Below, piece after piece: positions 22,441-33,215 of a stretch of 64,000 bases of DNA. This DNA is from Ovis canadensis (lineage: Eukaryota > Chordata > Mammalia > Artiodactyla > Bovidae). Under the pieces are notes generated by a model. The model did not search any database, was not told the origin of the DNA, and saw only the letters and a program-made list of their open reading frames with translations. Position numbers and translations under genes: made by a program. The DNA lies in assembly GCF_042477335.2 (NCBI RefSeq), contig NC_091253.1, positions 92,332,501 to 92,396,500 on the forward strand. The letters are read 5' to 3'. Each line of letters begins with the position of its first letter. The first letter of the stretch is position 1.

Positions 22441-25313
22441 ACGCCTCGCAACAGTTCCACAGCTCCTGTGTAGCAGTCTGGGACTGCTGCTCTGCCAGGC
22501 AGCTTCCCCACTCTATCAGATAACCTGCTTTAAGTCGTCGGAACGATGCAGCTGTCGTCCTCTTTCTTCACAGCCACTCTCCTTCCCACCCAGCCTCAAA
22601 GCCATTTCGCTCCATCCTGCGCTTAACTCTGCGCCTTCTCTCTTTCAGACATGCCTCCTCTGCTGATCTCCAACCTCATGTTAATCCAAATGCAGGCCTT
22701 TGTTTCTACACTCAAGCTGCCTAAGAGCTCCTGGAGGAAATCACACAACTGTGGGGACTGCGGCCATGAGACACTTGGGGGGTACAAGCTCGAGCGTCAG
22801 TGTTGGGCCATCCTATTGTGCACCCCTGGTCAACTCGACACAATTCCCCTTCTCTGCTCACCTCAAGACTCCTATCCCAGGGCCAGCAAGCTTTAATGTG
22901 TAGACGAATCATCTGGGAGATCTTATGAAGAACGCAGGTTCTGATCCACTAGGTCCAGGGTGGGACCAGACACTCTGCATTTCTTAACGGGCTCACCCTA
23001 GGGCAGTTTGTGAAGCTGAAAAGTAGATTAGCAGTTACAGAGCTGACCAGGCTTTGCTGATGATAAACGGAGCCTCTAAAATAACAGTAACACAGTCTGA
23101 CATGGTGGCTTCCCTGGACAGCTTCTTTCTCAACCAGCCTTCCCAGGACCTGCTTGTCCCTATTATCTCTGAAACCCCGGGAGGCCCTGGCCAAGGTTTC
23201 CTGAGTCACATCAAGCCTGGACCCCAAGGGACATGAACGGCACCTGGCTTTGTCTCCCTGATGAGCCTAGGCTGTGTCGACGGCACCCATCAATAAGGGA
23301 GTCAAACGGATCGGTACGTTGCACTTAGAAGTTCTTGAGTTTCACAGGTCAAGCAGTAGTCTTTGGGGCGGGGGGAGATTACAAATATCTACCCAGAAAT
23401 CCAGAACAAGTTAGAAAGTCTTGGAACTAGGGAACATCTTACAAAAAGTTTTGCTGATCCAAAAACATGTTGCGTTTGGCAAACATGTGCTGCAGAATGC
23501 ATTTGCAGCCCCAGAGTTCTGCAGAAGTACCTGAGGGATTATTAACACAAGAAACTTCCATTAATACTCTTGCTCTTTAGCAAAACCATGAAAAAACTGA
23601 TGTATTTCATATGCTTAAAGCAATGTAAATAAACTCATGAATTCTTTATGTATACTTTGTCATAAAATTGGATTGGTAGAACTTGCGTGAGGTCATAACA
23701 TGCAGGGGAGGACAGGACAAATTAAGGGGACATCAATTTCAGGTTCCAACTAAAAGTTTGCGCCTCCCTTTTAATAGAATCTGTACATTTGACACTTTCT
23801 AAAATCTCTGTAGTGCTGACACACCAAATTTCTTCTAGACAGAGATTCTTTGCGGCTGTATTTTCTATTTTAAAACCATAAAGTGGGGGTGCCGTTGCTT
23901 AGACACTTCTTGGTAATTCAAATACCTGGTTATTACACAAAAATAATCCACTACAGACCCAAAGACCTATTACGTTTCCTGTCAGTTTTGGCAGAACTGA
24001 CTTTTACATCTATTTTCCAGTTGAAATACCCTCGTCAGATACTGGGGAATGTGAGTTCTAGTCATATCCCATAGCTACACCTGTGCTGTGGCTGAAATTC
24101 CAGTAAGTGTGTGAAACGATCCCGAGGAAGTCCAGCTGACTTGAAGATGTGACTAAGCGCCCCCGTGCCTCTCACACGGGGCCCCGGGGAACAGGCAGAA
24201 AGCAGGGGCCTGCCCTCCTTGGGGTGTTGCTGTAGTATTTTTATTGTAGGAACTTAAATATTGACGCTGCCCTTTTCAGTGGTTTGTCCTCTAAACTCAT
24301 TCTTCTGGCTGTTTTTCTGTTTGTTTTTCAATAGGTAAGGTAAGCTAAAATTGAGCCTAGTCTGTAGTAATTTCTTTAAATGTAAATGCTAAATACACAG
24401 AAGTATCTGACAGGATGACAGCTGGGCTGTAGGAGCTGGGTCATGAATGGGGTATGAAAGGCAGGGTGCTGGCCTCTCTCCCTCAGACGGAAGGGAGGGC
24501 CGGAGACAGTGGCTCTCCTAAGGAAGTTTCTTGCTGTTGGGTGGTATTGATCCCATGGACAAGCATTGGCTGGCCCCTGTGTGATTCGTTGTGTTGCTTC
24601 GTGTTGAGCTGCTTCTGAGAAACAGCGTTATGCCATCTTGCTACTTCTCTCAGCTCCTTGAAGACTTGCAAACTCACCGCACATCCCTGCCTCACTGCCT
24701 GAGCCATACACACCGTTTCTGCTTACCTGCCGCTGGCGGAATTTCAGTCGGTGGTCTGTACTAGTTGCAAGGGAGAACGGGAAGTGTATGTGGCCTTTCT
24801 TTCAGCCAAATAAGGGGATCTACTACTGACGAAGAGCGAGGGCACGGACGCCAGGGTGGGATGCCTCCCCACCCGCCCACTGGAAGCCGCTCATCCTACA
24901 AGGTCTAGGACAGGCATCACTTACTCCCACAGGTCTTCCTGTTTCTTCCTGGTCCCCCTCAGCAGACTCCCAGCCACTCATTTCTCTGAAGCCCCACTTC
25001 TACTTCTGCTTGCTTTGGGGCCTTGAGAACCAGATCTATGAACCTTCTCAGGGCTCATGGTACATTTAGGTCCTGAGCCCTGAACACCTGTGGCTCAGTT
25101 TCATGTGGGGGCTCCACATGTTACCCACTCCGTGCTTCTAAGAACCGTATGTTCACGTTTGTGTGGAGAACCTGGGACATGTGTGGCAGTTTGCAGCCTG
25201 AGAGCCCTGGACTTGTGGGAAAACCAGTAAAAAATCTATGCCATTTTCAATATGAATACCGAGGCTGCAATACGTATTAAGCTAACAAATCTTACGCAGA
25301 GCCTGAATCGTAT
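22441..25313. other. 2.9 kb without recognised gene or young repeat
   Basis: No conserved exon, RNA gene or clear repeat could be identified by eye. Open frames here are under 100 codons and look random. Confidence 0.45.
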
Positions 25314-26575
25314 GTTGTTGTGTCAGTTGCTCAGTCGTGTCTGACTCTGTGACCCCATGGACTGCAGCACGCCAGGCTTCCCTGCCCTTCACCATCTCCC
25401 AGAGCTTGCTCAAACTCACATCCATTGAGTCGGTGATGCCATCCAACCACCTCATCCTGTTGTCCCCTTCTCCTCTCACCTTCAATCTTTCCCAGCATCA
25501 GGGTCTTTTCCAATGAGTCAGCTCTTTGCATCAGGTGGCCAAAGTACTGGAGTTTCAGCTTCAACATCAGTCCTTCCAATGAACACCCAAGACTGATCTC
25601 CTCTAGAATGGACTGGTTGGATCTCCTTGCAGTCCAAGGGACTCTCAAGAGGCTTCTCCAACACCACAGTTCAGAAGCATCAATTCTTCAGCACTCAGCT
25701 TTCTTCACAGTCCAACTCTCACACCCATACATGACCACTGGAAAAACCATAGCCTTGACTAGACGGACCTTTGTTGGCAAAGTAATATCTCTGCTTTTTA
25801 ATACACTGTCTAGGTTTGTCATAGCTTTCCTGCCAAGGAGCAAACATCTTTTAATTTCATAGCTGCAGTCATCATCAGCAGTGATTTTGGAGCCCAAGAA
25901 AATAAAGTCTCTCACTGTTTCCATTGTTTCCCCATGCATTTGCCACGAAGTGGTAGGACTGGATACCATGATCTTCCTTTTTGAATGCTGAGTTTTAAAC
26001 CAGCTTTTTCACTCTCCTCTTTCACCTTCATCAAGAGGCTCTTTAGTTCTTTGCTTTCTGCCATAGGGGTGGTGTCATCAGCATATCTGAGGTTATTGAT
26101 ATTTCTCCCAGTAGTCTTTATTCCGGCTTGTGCTTTATCCAGCCCAGCATTGCACATAATATACTATGCATATAAGTTAAATGAACAGGGTGACAATATA
26201 CAGCCTTGATGTACTCCTTTCTCAATTTTGAACCAGTCTGTTGTTTCAAGTCTGGTTCTAACTGTTCCTTCTTGACCTGCATACAGATTTCTCAAGAGGC
26301 AGGTCACGTGGTCTGGTATTCCCATCTCTTTCAGAACTGTCCACAGTTTGTTGTGATCCACACAGTCAAAGGCTTTAGCATAGTCAGTGAAGCAGAAGTA
26401 GATGATTTTCTGGAATCCCCTTGCTTTCTCGATGATCCAGCGGATGTTGGCAATTTGACCTCTGGTTCCTCTCCTTTTTCTAAATACAGCTTGAACATCT
26501 GAAAGTTCTTGGTTCACAAAGTGTTGAAGCCTAGCTTGGAGAATTTTGAGGGTTACTTTGTATACAAGTCAAAAT
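25314..26575 (-). mobile_element. BovB LINE, 3' 1.26 kb (RT core to 3' end)
   Basis: Minus strand. Readable reverse-transcriptase pieces: TDYAKAFDCVDHNKLW and GVHQGCILSP within 26164-26517, then NNLRYADDTT with the catalytic YADD at 26074-26085, then the C-terminal '[11 protein letters not shown]' and '[20 protein letters not shown]' blocks and the BovB 3' end near 25320. 5'-truncated in the RT domain with frameshifts, so not active. Confidence 0.95.
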
Positions 26576-26818
26576 ATTTGTTGTTTCTATAAATGAAATT
26601 TCAGTGCCAATCAGAATTTTTGTTTGGCAGTTAGAGCTCCAAGGCTAAAGAGGTCTCTGGTTAAAAACAGAAAAAAATGCATTCTTACTGTCTTAGGTGC
26701 TCAAGAAACATTTTTTCATGAAGGGAACTATTATTTCTTTCATTACATGAAAAATATCTTCCAAAAAAAGTAGGCCCATGGCATGTCTCTGATATGGACA
26801 GGGACATAACGATGGACA

Positions 26819-26945
26819 TTAAGGATGTCCCTTAATCCAGTGGTTAGAACTCTGCACTGCCAGTGCAGGGGCCACAGGTTCAATCCCTAGTCAGGAACTA
26901 AGATCTCACATGGTGCGAGTCGTGGCCAAAAGATTGTTAAAATGG
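26819..26945 (+). repeat. CHR SINE
   Basis: 'cccttaatccagtggttaga', 'caggttcaatccctagtcag' and 'cacatggtgcgagtcgtggc' follow the tRNA-Glu-derived CHR consensus. Confidence 0.75.
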
Positions 26946-27289
26946 GCCCATAGTTGCTTATCGGCCAATTCTGACATCTGAGAGCTCTTAAAACCAAAAA
27001 TTATTTCATAGCTTTGGCACAAAACTTATTTTGCAGCAAAACTGGTTGAACTGACCTAAGACTCAGTTGTGTCACAACATTCCTCTTAAAATATCTGCTC
27101 AATACTGGTGTTTTGTTGCCTTTTTAATTTTTGGTTCTTTTGTAACCGTAAAAACGTCAAACAGAGTCAAAGATACCCTGTGGTAATAGTGAGAAGATAA
27201 AAAGAAGAAAAGAAGTGTCTCTCATTAACAACAGCACAGCATAGTGACGTTATTGCAGGAGCGTGATCCTGCGGTCTGTGAGGCATCTT

Positions 27290-27870
27290 ACTGGAGATTA
27301 TGAAGTAGAATAATTATGAAATATGACTTAAAGAAACAGATGTTGTTTAAGGTATACAGTGATGATGGACAAAAATTAGTAAAAATAAAAAAACCAGAAA
27401 ATGTTGCATAGAACAAAAAAGTGAAACCCTTGACCAAGTTTTGGCTCAGTGGATTCCACAAGAAGGGGATGTGTATCTGGAACGTATGCCATGAAGAACG
27501 GAACCTGAAGGTCTGTGTGAACATTTATTAGAATCAGCTACAGATAATGCAGAGGGAGGAAGAGCCCTTGGAGGAAGGCAAGGCAACCCACTCCAGGATT
27601 CTTACCTGGAGAATCCCGTGGATAGCGGAGCTTGGCAGGCCACAGTCCATGGGGTCGCAAAGAGCTGGACCCGACTGAAGCGACTTAGTGGGCACATTGA
27701 AGAAGCATCGTTGTGTGAAATGATCTGGAAATCAAGTGGAAAAAGCTTCTAATGATCAGAAAATTCTGTGAGTAAATTTGATAAACTCATGCCTGGTGAA
27801 AACCTTATCCTTGAACAAACTGACAGTGTAGACGAAACAGCTCTTGGAAAGACATGCACAGCCCTGACGA
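27290..27870 (+). pseudogene. Possible Tigger/pogo-type transposase remnant
   Basis: Translation of the + strand gives pieces reminiscent of CENP-B/Tigger transposases: a helix-turn-helix-like 'PLDQVLAQWIPQE' near 27430-27470 and 'QTDSVDETALGKTC' near 27820-27860, which resembles the first catalytic Asp block (VDET). Frames contain stops and the element is split by a Bov-tA at 27567-27692. The similarity is by eye only and weak. Confidence 0.3.
27567..27692 (+). mobile_element. Bov-tA SINE, 5'-truncated
   Basis: Starts at 'ggcaaggcaacccactccag' and runs to 'cccgactgaagcgacttag' in Bov-tA consensus order. Confidence 0.85.
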
Positions 27871-27968
27871 GTGACCACAGGTCGTGGGGGTGCTCTGACT
27901 GCTGCCCCAGTAGACAAGCTAGCAGTGTCTGGAGGGAGCAGCCCCTCAGATGTCAGAAAGGCGCATGC

Positions 27969-28119
27969 GATCTACCTGCGCTGCACGACGCGCACGGGAC
28001 ACAGAAAGCCGGAGAAATGCGGCGGTTTACCTCGGCCTCAAACAGGACACAGGTAACCGGAGAAATACTGTGATTTACCTCGGCTGCGCACAGGACACAG
28101 GAAGCCAGAGAAATACTGT
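27969..28119 (+). repeat. Minisatellite, about 3 x 48 bp
   Basis: Landmark GGACACAG recurs at 27997, 28045 and 28093 (period 48). The last two units are 28024-28071 and 28072-28119; the first has about 7 extra bases. The multiple-of-3 period keeps one frame open (repeated GNRRNTVIYLG). Confidence 0.8.
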
Positions 28120-28289
28120 GATGGGTCAGTCAGGATTTACAGGGGGTATTCCCTGCAAGCAGGCTGCCTGGGAAGGACTGCAAGATTTTACTTATCCTAG
28201 AGAAGTGCTCCACAAGACCACCCTGAATTTCCTGTGATGCCAGTGTGGAATTATCCTCAGTGAAGAGCAAGTCAAATCATTTAACAAGT

Positions 28290-28870
28290 AAGACAAATAT
28301 TGTCCTAGGTGCTTGCTTGTTGAAATTAACAAGGGTCTCAGACTCAAACACTTTTTGGAAAAGTTCAATCTTCAGGATGCCATTAGGTGCTCAGGCTTGG
28401 AATTACAGTGATACATCAATATTGAAAGTGTTTCTCACTGATATGATGCATAAACAGTCACTAGTCATGAGAAAATTCAGACAAACTCAATTCGAGGCAC
28501 ATTTTTCAAAATACCTCACCAACACTTCTCAAGAGTTTTAAGGTTGTGAAAAACAAGGAAAGATGGAAACTGCCATAGGTTCAAGGAGAACCAGGGAGAC
28601 ATGATGATGAAATGCAACAGGGGAAACTGAATTGGATCCTAGACCAGGAAAAAAAAAAAGGGCCATTAATGAGAAAACTGGGGAAATCTGATAGTGTGGG
28701 CCTTAAGGAATAGTACACTACCATTGTTAATTTCTTAATTTTGGCAAATATGCCATGGTTATTTAACATTAGTGGAAGATGGGCTCAGAGTATATGGGAA
28801 CTCCGTTCTATCTTTGCAATTTTTCTGAAAATCTAAGATTACTTCAAAATTAAAATTCTATTTTTAATAA
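28290..28870 (+). mobile_element. Old LINE-like 3' segment (same family as 49640-50490)
   Basis: Ordered phrases such as 'catgagaaaattcagacaaa', 'gttgtgaaaaacaaggaaag', 'gggagacatgatgatgaaat' and 'atatgggaactccgttctat' match a common mammalian repeat end. The same phrases recur at 50041-50440. Probably an L1M-class 3' end. Confidence 0.45.
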
Positions 28871-29074
28871 TGCTTGAATTTTTTGGTTTACAGTGATGTT
28901 TGAAGCTAAATTCACAGATGAGTACTTTAAAGGATTTCCTATCACTAATGAGAAGACTACTTTTTGCTAAAAGTTTATGAGCTAAAAGTATAAAGTGACA
29001 TCAAAGAAGCTTTCCACATTGATGATGATACTTCCATTGGGCATGTCTTAAGTGAGAAAATGCTGAAGTGGCTT

Positions 29075-29098
29075 TGTGTGTGTGTGTGTGTGTGTGTG
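29075..29098 (+). repeat. (TG)n microsatellite
   Basis: Twelve TG units, uninterrupted. Confidence 0.9.
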
Positions 29099-29160
29099 AA
29101 TATATATTTTTTTATTGTGGTAAAATACACATCATAAAATTAATCATCTTAACCATTTTT

Positions 29161-29323
29161 TTGGTAAGTGAGTATTTGCTAAAAATTTTTTTTTAAGGAC
29201 TGGTATTTGTTTATTTGGCTGCACCACAGAGTATGCAGGATCTTATTCTCTGACCAGGGACTGAACCTGTGTCCCCTGCAGTGGAAGCTCAGAGTCCTAA
29301 CCACTGGACTGCCAGGGAATTTC
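29161..29323 (-). mobile_element. CHR SINE in L1, perfect 16-bp TSD
   Basis: Flanked by CATCTTAACCATTTTT at 29145-29160 and 29324-29339. The body shows the inverted CHR consensus ('gaccagggactgaacctgtg', 'ccactggactgccagggaat'). Confidence 0.9.
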
Positions 29324-29538
29324 CATCTTAACCATTTTTAAGTGTACAATTCAGTGGTATTAAAATACAGTTACGCTGTTGCACAACCATCACCATATCA
29401 TCCATCCCCCAAACTCTTGTCATCTTGTGAAAATTAAACTCTTTACCTATAAACACGAACTCCCCAGACTTCCCTCCTCTCAGCAACCACCATTATAATT
29501 TCTGTGTTTATGATTTGGACTACTCTAAGTATCTCAAG

Positions 29539-30266
29539 GAATTAAAGAGCCTCTTGATGTGAAAGAGGAGAGTGAAAAAAGCTGGCCTAGAACTCAACAT
29601 TCAAAAAACGAAGATCATGGCATCCAGTACCATCACTTCATGGCAAATAGATGGGGAAACAATGGAAACAGTGAGAGACTTTGTTTTCTTGGGCTCCAAA
29701 ATCACTGTGGACGGTGACTGCAGCCATGGAATCAAAAGACGCTTGTTCCTTGGAAGAAAAGCAATGACAAACCTAGACAGAGTATTAAAAAGCAGAGACA
29801 TTACTTTGCCAACAAAGGTCTGTATAGTCAAAGCTGTGGTTTTTCCAGTAGTCATGTATGGATGTGAGACCTGGACAATAAAAAAAGGCTGAGCGCCAAA
29901 GAAATCGATGCCTTCGAACTATGGGGTTGGAAAAGACATTGAGAATCCCATGGATTGCAAGGAGGTGAAACCAGTCAATCTTAAAGGAAATCAATCCTGA
30001 ATATTCATTAGAAGGACTGATCCTGAAGTTGAAGCTCCAATACTTTAGCCACCTGATGTGAAGATCTGACTCATTTGGAAAGACCCTGATGCTGGGAAAG
30101 ATTGAAGGCAGAAGAGGGTTACAGAGGATGAGATGGTTGGATGGCATCACTGACTTGGACACGAGTTTGAGCAAGCTCTGGGAAACAGTGAAGGTCAGGG
30201 AAGCCTGGCGTGCTGCAGTCTATGGGGTTGCAAGAGTTGGACACGACTGAGGGACTGAATAACAAC
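29539..30266 (+). mobile_element. BovB LINE 3' fragment in L1, 12-bp TSD
   Basis: Plus-strand BovB beginning within the YADD-downstream region ('MKKAGLELNIQKTKIM', 'VMYGCETWTIKKG') and ending 'gacacgactgagggactgaa' with an (aac)n tail. TSD AAGTATCTCAAG at 29527-29538 versus AAGTACCTCAAG at 30267-30278, one mismatch. Confidence 0.95.
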
Positions 30267-30770
30267 AAGTACCTCAAGTAAGTGGAATCATATAGTATTT
30301 GTCTTTTTTGTGGCTGGCTTATTTCACTTAGCCTAATGTCCTCCCAGTTCATGCATGCTGTAGCATATTGCAGAATTTCCTTCTTTTTTTAAGGCTGACT
30401 TGTATGTATATACTACAATTTGCTTAACCATTCATCACTGATGGATATTTGAGCTGCTTCCATGTCTTAGCTAATGAAAACAGTGCTGCCATGAAAATGG
30501 GGGTACAAATATCTCTGAGACCCAGTTTTAAATTAGTCTGAGTATACAGCCAGGAATGGGATTTCTGGATTATATAGTAATTCCATTTTTAATTTTTTGA
30601 GCAACTGTCACACTGCTTTTGCACAGTGGCGACACCATTTTGCATTCCCACCAGCAGCGCACAGGTGTTCCAGTCTCTCGGCATCCTCTCCAATGCCTGT
30701 CATTTGGTTTCTGATAGTAGCTGTCCTAATGACTGTGTGAAACGGTTTTAAATACAGATAATCATGAGGA

Positions 30771-32254
30771 TAACAGTGATGATGGAGATGACTTTGTAAA
30801 CACGGGTGGAGAAAAATAGCCCTACATGGCATGGTGAAAATGTGTGATTAGTCAGGGCTAGCCTTGAACTATGCCGCATTTATCAGTGAGCGTGAGCTTA
30901 TGGTGATTTTCATAATTTAAGAGGGACTGCTTAGATGGAAACCTAAATTAGCGGAGCATTTGACCTGAGAAGTACTTAAAACGGTCCTTAGTCCTGCTCC
31001 TGCCAGCAGAGGGCGCTCCGGCTGCCGCTGGCGACAGGCACTGAGGTTCCTCCCCTAAGACGCTCAAGCAACCAGGGGCAAGGGATGTTCACCTTTGTCT
31101 TTGGCATATTTAGCTGAATTCAAACCTGTGTATACTGAAAGATTTACAAAATGTTGTCTTAGAAATAAGACTACTAGAATATTTACATTCTGTTTTTATC
31201 CCACTATTTCATTCTGGGGATTTTGTTATTTAAATAAACTACCCACTCTTTGTCCTAATACTTCACTACAGAAATATTAACATATTTGACCATCGTATGC
31301 TACGTCAGACTCTGCTGGGGTTACTACATTACATACTACTGCTTAAGAAACCTGAAAAATTCTGAATTCCAAAAGTGACCAGGCCCCAGGGATTTTCGAT
31401 TATAGACTGTGGATATTCTTTTAGTCAAAAAGCAAATAATGTACTTGCGTGAGATCATTCCGTTGTTCCAAGTTAAAAATCCTGTTTGAACAATTTCTAA
31501 CACCTGCCACACTTGGCTGTCCAGACTTCTAACTATAGGCAGCTATACTATCTTCCCTCATAGGATAAAGACCTCTGTTATATTCTGGCACTAATACCAA
31601 AACAAAACTTACTTTTTTACACAATGGAACTGAAAAGTTTAATCATCTTTGGAGCTAATACTTCTAGACTGTATCACCCTCTAATTAGGGGCCTTTACAA
31701 GATTATATGAAGCATGAATTAATTTCTCCCTAATAATTCAGCATCGTCATTATGAAGACCAGTTATTCATTGTGAAAACAGGGCCTAGCCCCCAGACCAT
31801 CTGGCTCCCTGAGTACTTGTGTTCGCAGTTCAGTCTTCCATGCACGCCTGAGCTCAGACCCTCCTGTCTGCCTTCAGGGTAACTGCCGTAGCATCATTAC
31901 TGGAGAAGCTTGTTGGGGTTATCTAAAGTAAGAATAAATGATCCCACAGGAGCCAGAACGTCAGACATCTGTTTTGGCTATTCAGAGGCGCTCTTCCTCT
32001 CTGCTTTGCAGCTGGGTTACTTGTAACTGAGGCACCAGGTAAATAACGCCAGAGAACCATGGCACCCTTGTACATTATTCTTCATCTCTATAAGGATCGA
32101 GGGGAGCAAAGAGAGACACTGTATCACCCCTTTGGTAGGCCAATGCCACACTGCACACATCAGGATAACACACTCTGGTACCACAGCCAACATATTTTGC
32201 TTGTGTTTTAATATTCTACTACAAAATGCTTGTATAGAGGGAAAAAGAAACTAA
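30771..32254. other. Repeat-poor intergenic stretch with a CTCF-type motif
   Basis: No gene recognised. This is one of the longer intervals without visible ruminant retroelements and contains the CTCF-like motif at 31003. Confidence 0.5.
31003..31017 (+). promoter_or_regulatory. Strong CTCF-type motif
   Basis: CCAGCAGAGGGCGCT matches every position of the core CTCF consensus CCASYAGRKGGCRC. It lies between TP53INP1 and CCNE2, outside any recognised repeat. Binding is inferred. Confidence 0.65.
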
Positions 32255-32640
32255 CACTTACAGAGGGATTACAACGTGCTTTGCATATGTTACTGCCTTT
32301 CATCACACATGGGGATGTAGGTATTACTCCCCTTTTACAGATGCGTGAAAGGAAAAGTCGCTCAGCCGTGTCTGACTCTTTGAGAACGCCATGGACTGTG
32401 TAGCCTGCCAGGCTTCTCTGTCCATGGAATTCTCCAGGCCAGAATACAGGATTGGGTAGCCTTTCCCTTCTCCAGGGGATCTTCCCGACCCAGGGATCGA
32501 GCCTAGGTCTCTCGCATTGCAGGTGGATTCTTTATTGTCTGAGCCACCAGGGAAGACCTTTATAGATGAGAACTGAGGTTAAATACTTTACCAAATCTCT
32601 CACAACTATTAAGTGACAGAAACTAGATTATAACCCATCT
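32255..32640 (+). repeat. MIR SINE split by Bov-tA
   Basis: The left half (32255-32343, 'gggattacaacgtgctttgc', 'attactccccttttacagat') and right half (32559-32640, 'gatgagaactgaggttaaat') of one MIR lie either side of the SINE. Confidence 0.7.
32344..32558 (-). mobile_element. Bov-tA SINE inserted in MIR
   Basis: Complete minus-strand Bov-tA. TSD TTTACAGATG (32334-32343) versus TTTATAGATG (32559-32568), one mismatch. Confidence 0.88.
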
Positions 32641-33203
32641 TTCTAACCTATTCTCTCAAAATTTTTTTCACTTTATTAAAAAAAATCATAAACTCATTGC
32701 GTGCTTATTATAACAAGACAAACAACACAGATATGCTGATGTCTCCTTCCACATTCTGTCTGCCCTCGAAGCATAACTTTCATTAGCTGAGTTGGTATCC
32801 TGCCAATCCCTCTCCATACTCACATACTGATGATGCCTGACTTACTAGGGTTCCACTGACAACTTTAGACTTTACAATACGGCTCAAAAGTGACAGGCAT
32901 TCAGTAGAGTCTGTACTCAAATTCTGAATGTTGGTCTTTTCTCAGGTTCGCGACATGCTATCCAACACTCTCAAACCACAGACCACAGCTACCAGTTAGT
33001 CACACCGTCAGGAAGGTAAACAGCCAATGCCCTTACAATCATCCTGTACCCAGAAAACTATTCCAATGGTCACTTTCAGCATTTAGCAAATTACATGAGA
33101 CATTCTACACTTTATTATAAAATAGCGTTTGTATCAACTTTGCCCAACTGTAGGCTAATGGCAGTGTTCTGAGCATGTTTAAGGTAGGCAACACGAAGTT
33201 ATG
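32641..33203. other. No gene recognised
   Basis: AT-rich intergenic sequence ending at the BovB target site. Confidence 0.45.
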
Positions 33204-33215
33204 AAGTTCAGAAGA

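Larger units (their letters stand above)
29105..30770 (-). mobile_element. L1 3' region, split by a CHR SINE and a BovB fragment
   Basis: Minus-strand L1 sequence in three blocks (29105-29160, 29324-29538, 30267-30770) runs in consensus order: 'taaaatacacatcataaaat', 'ttcagtggtattaaaataca', 'ggaatcatatagtatttgtc', 'tgcattcccaccagcagcgc'. Both inserts carry target-site duplications, so the L1 is the oldest of the three. Confidence 0.85.
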
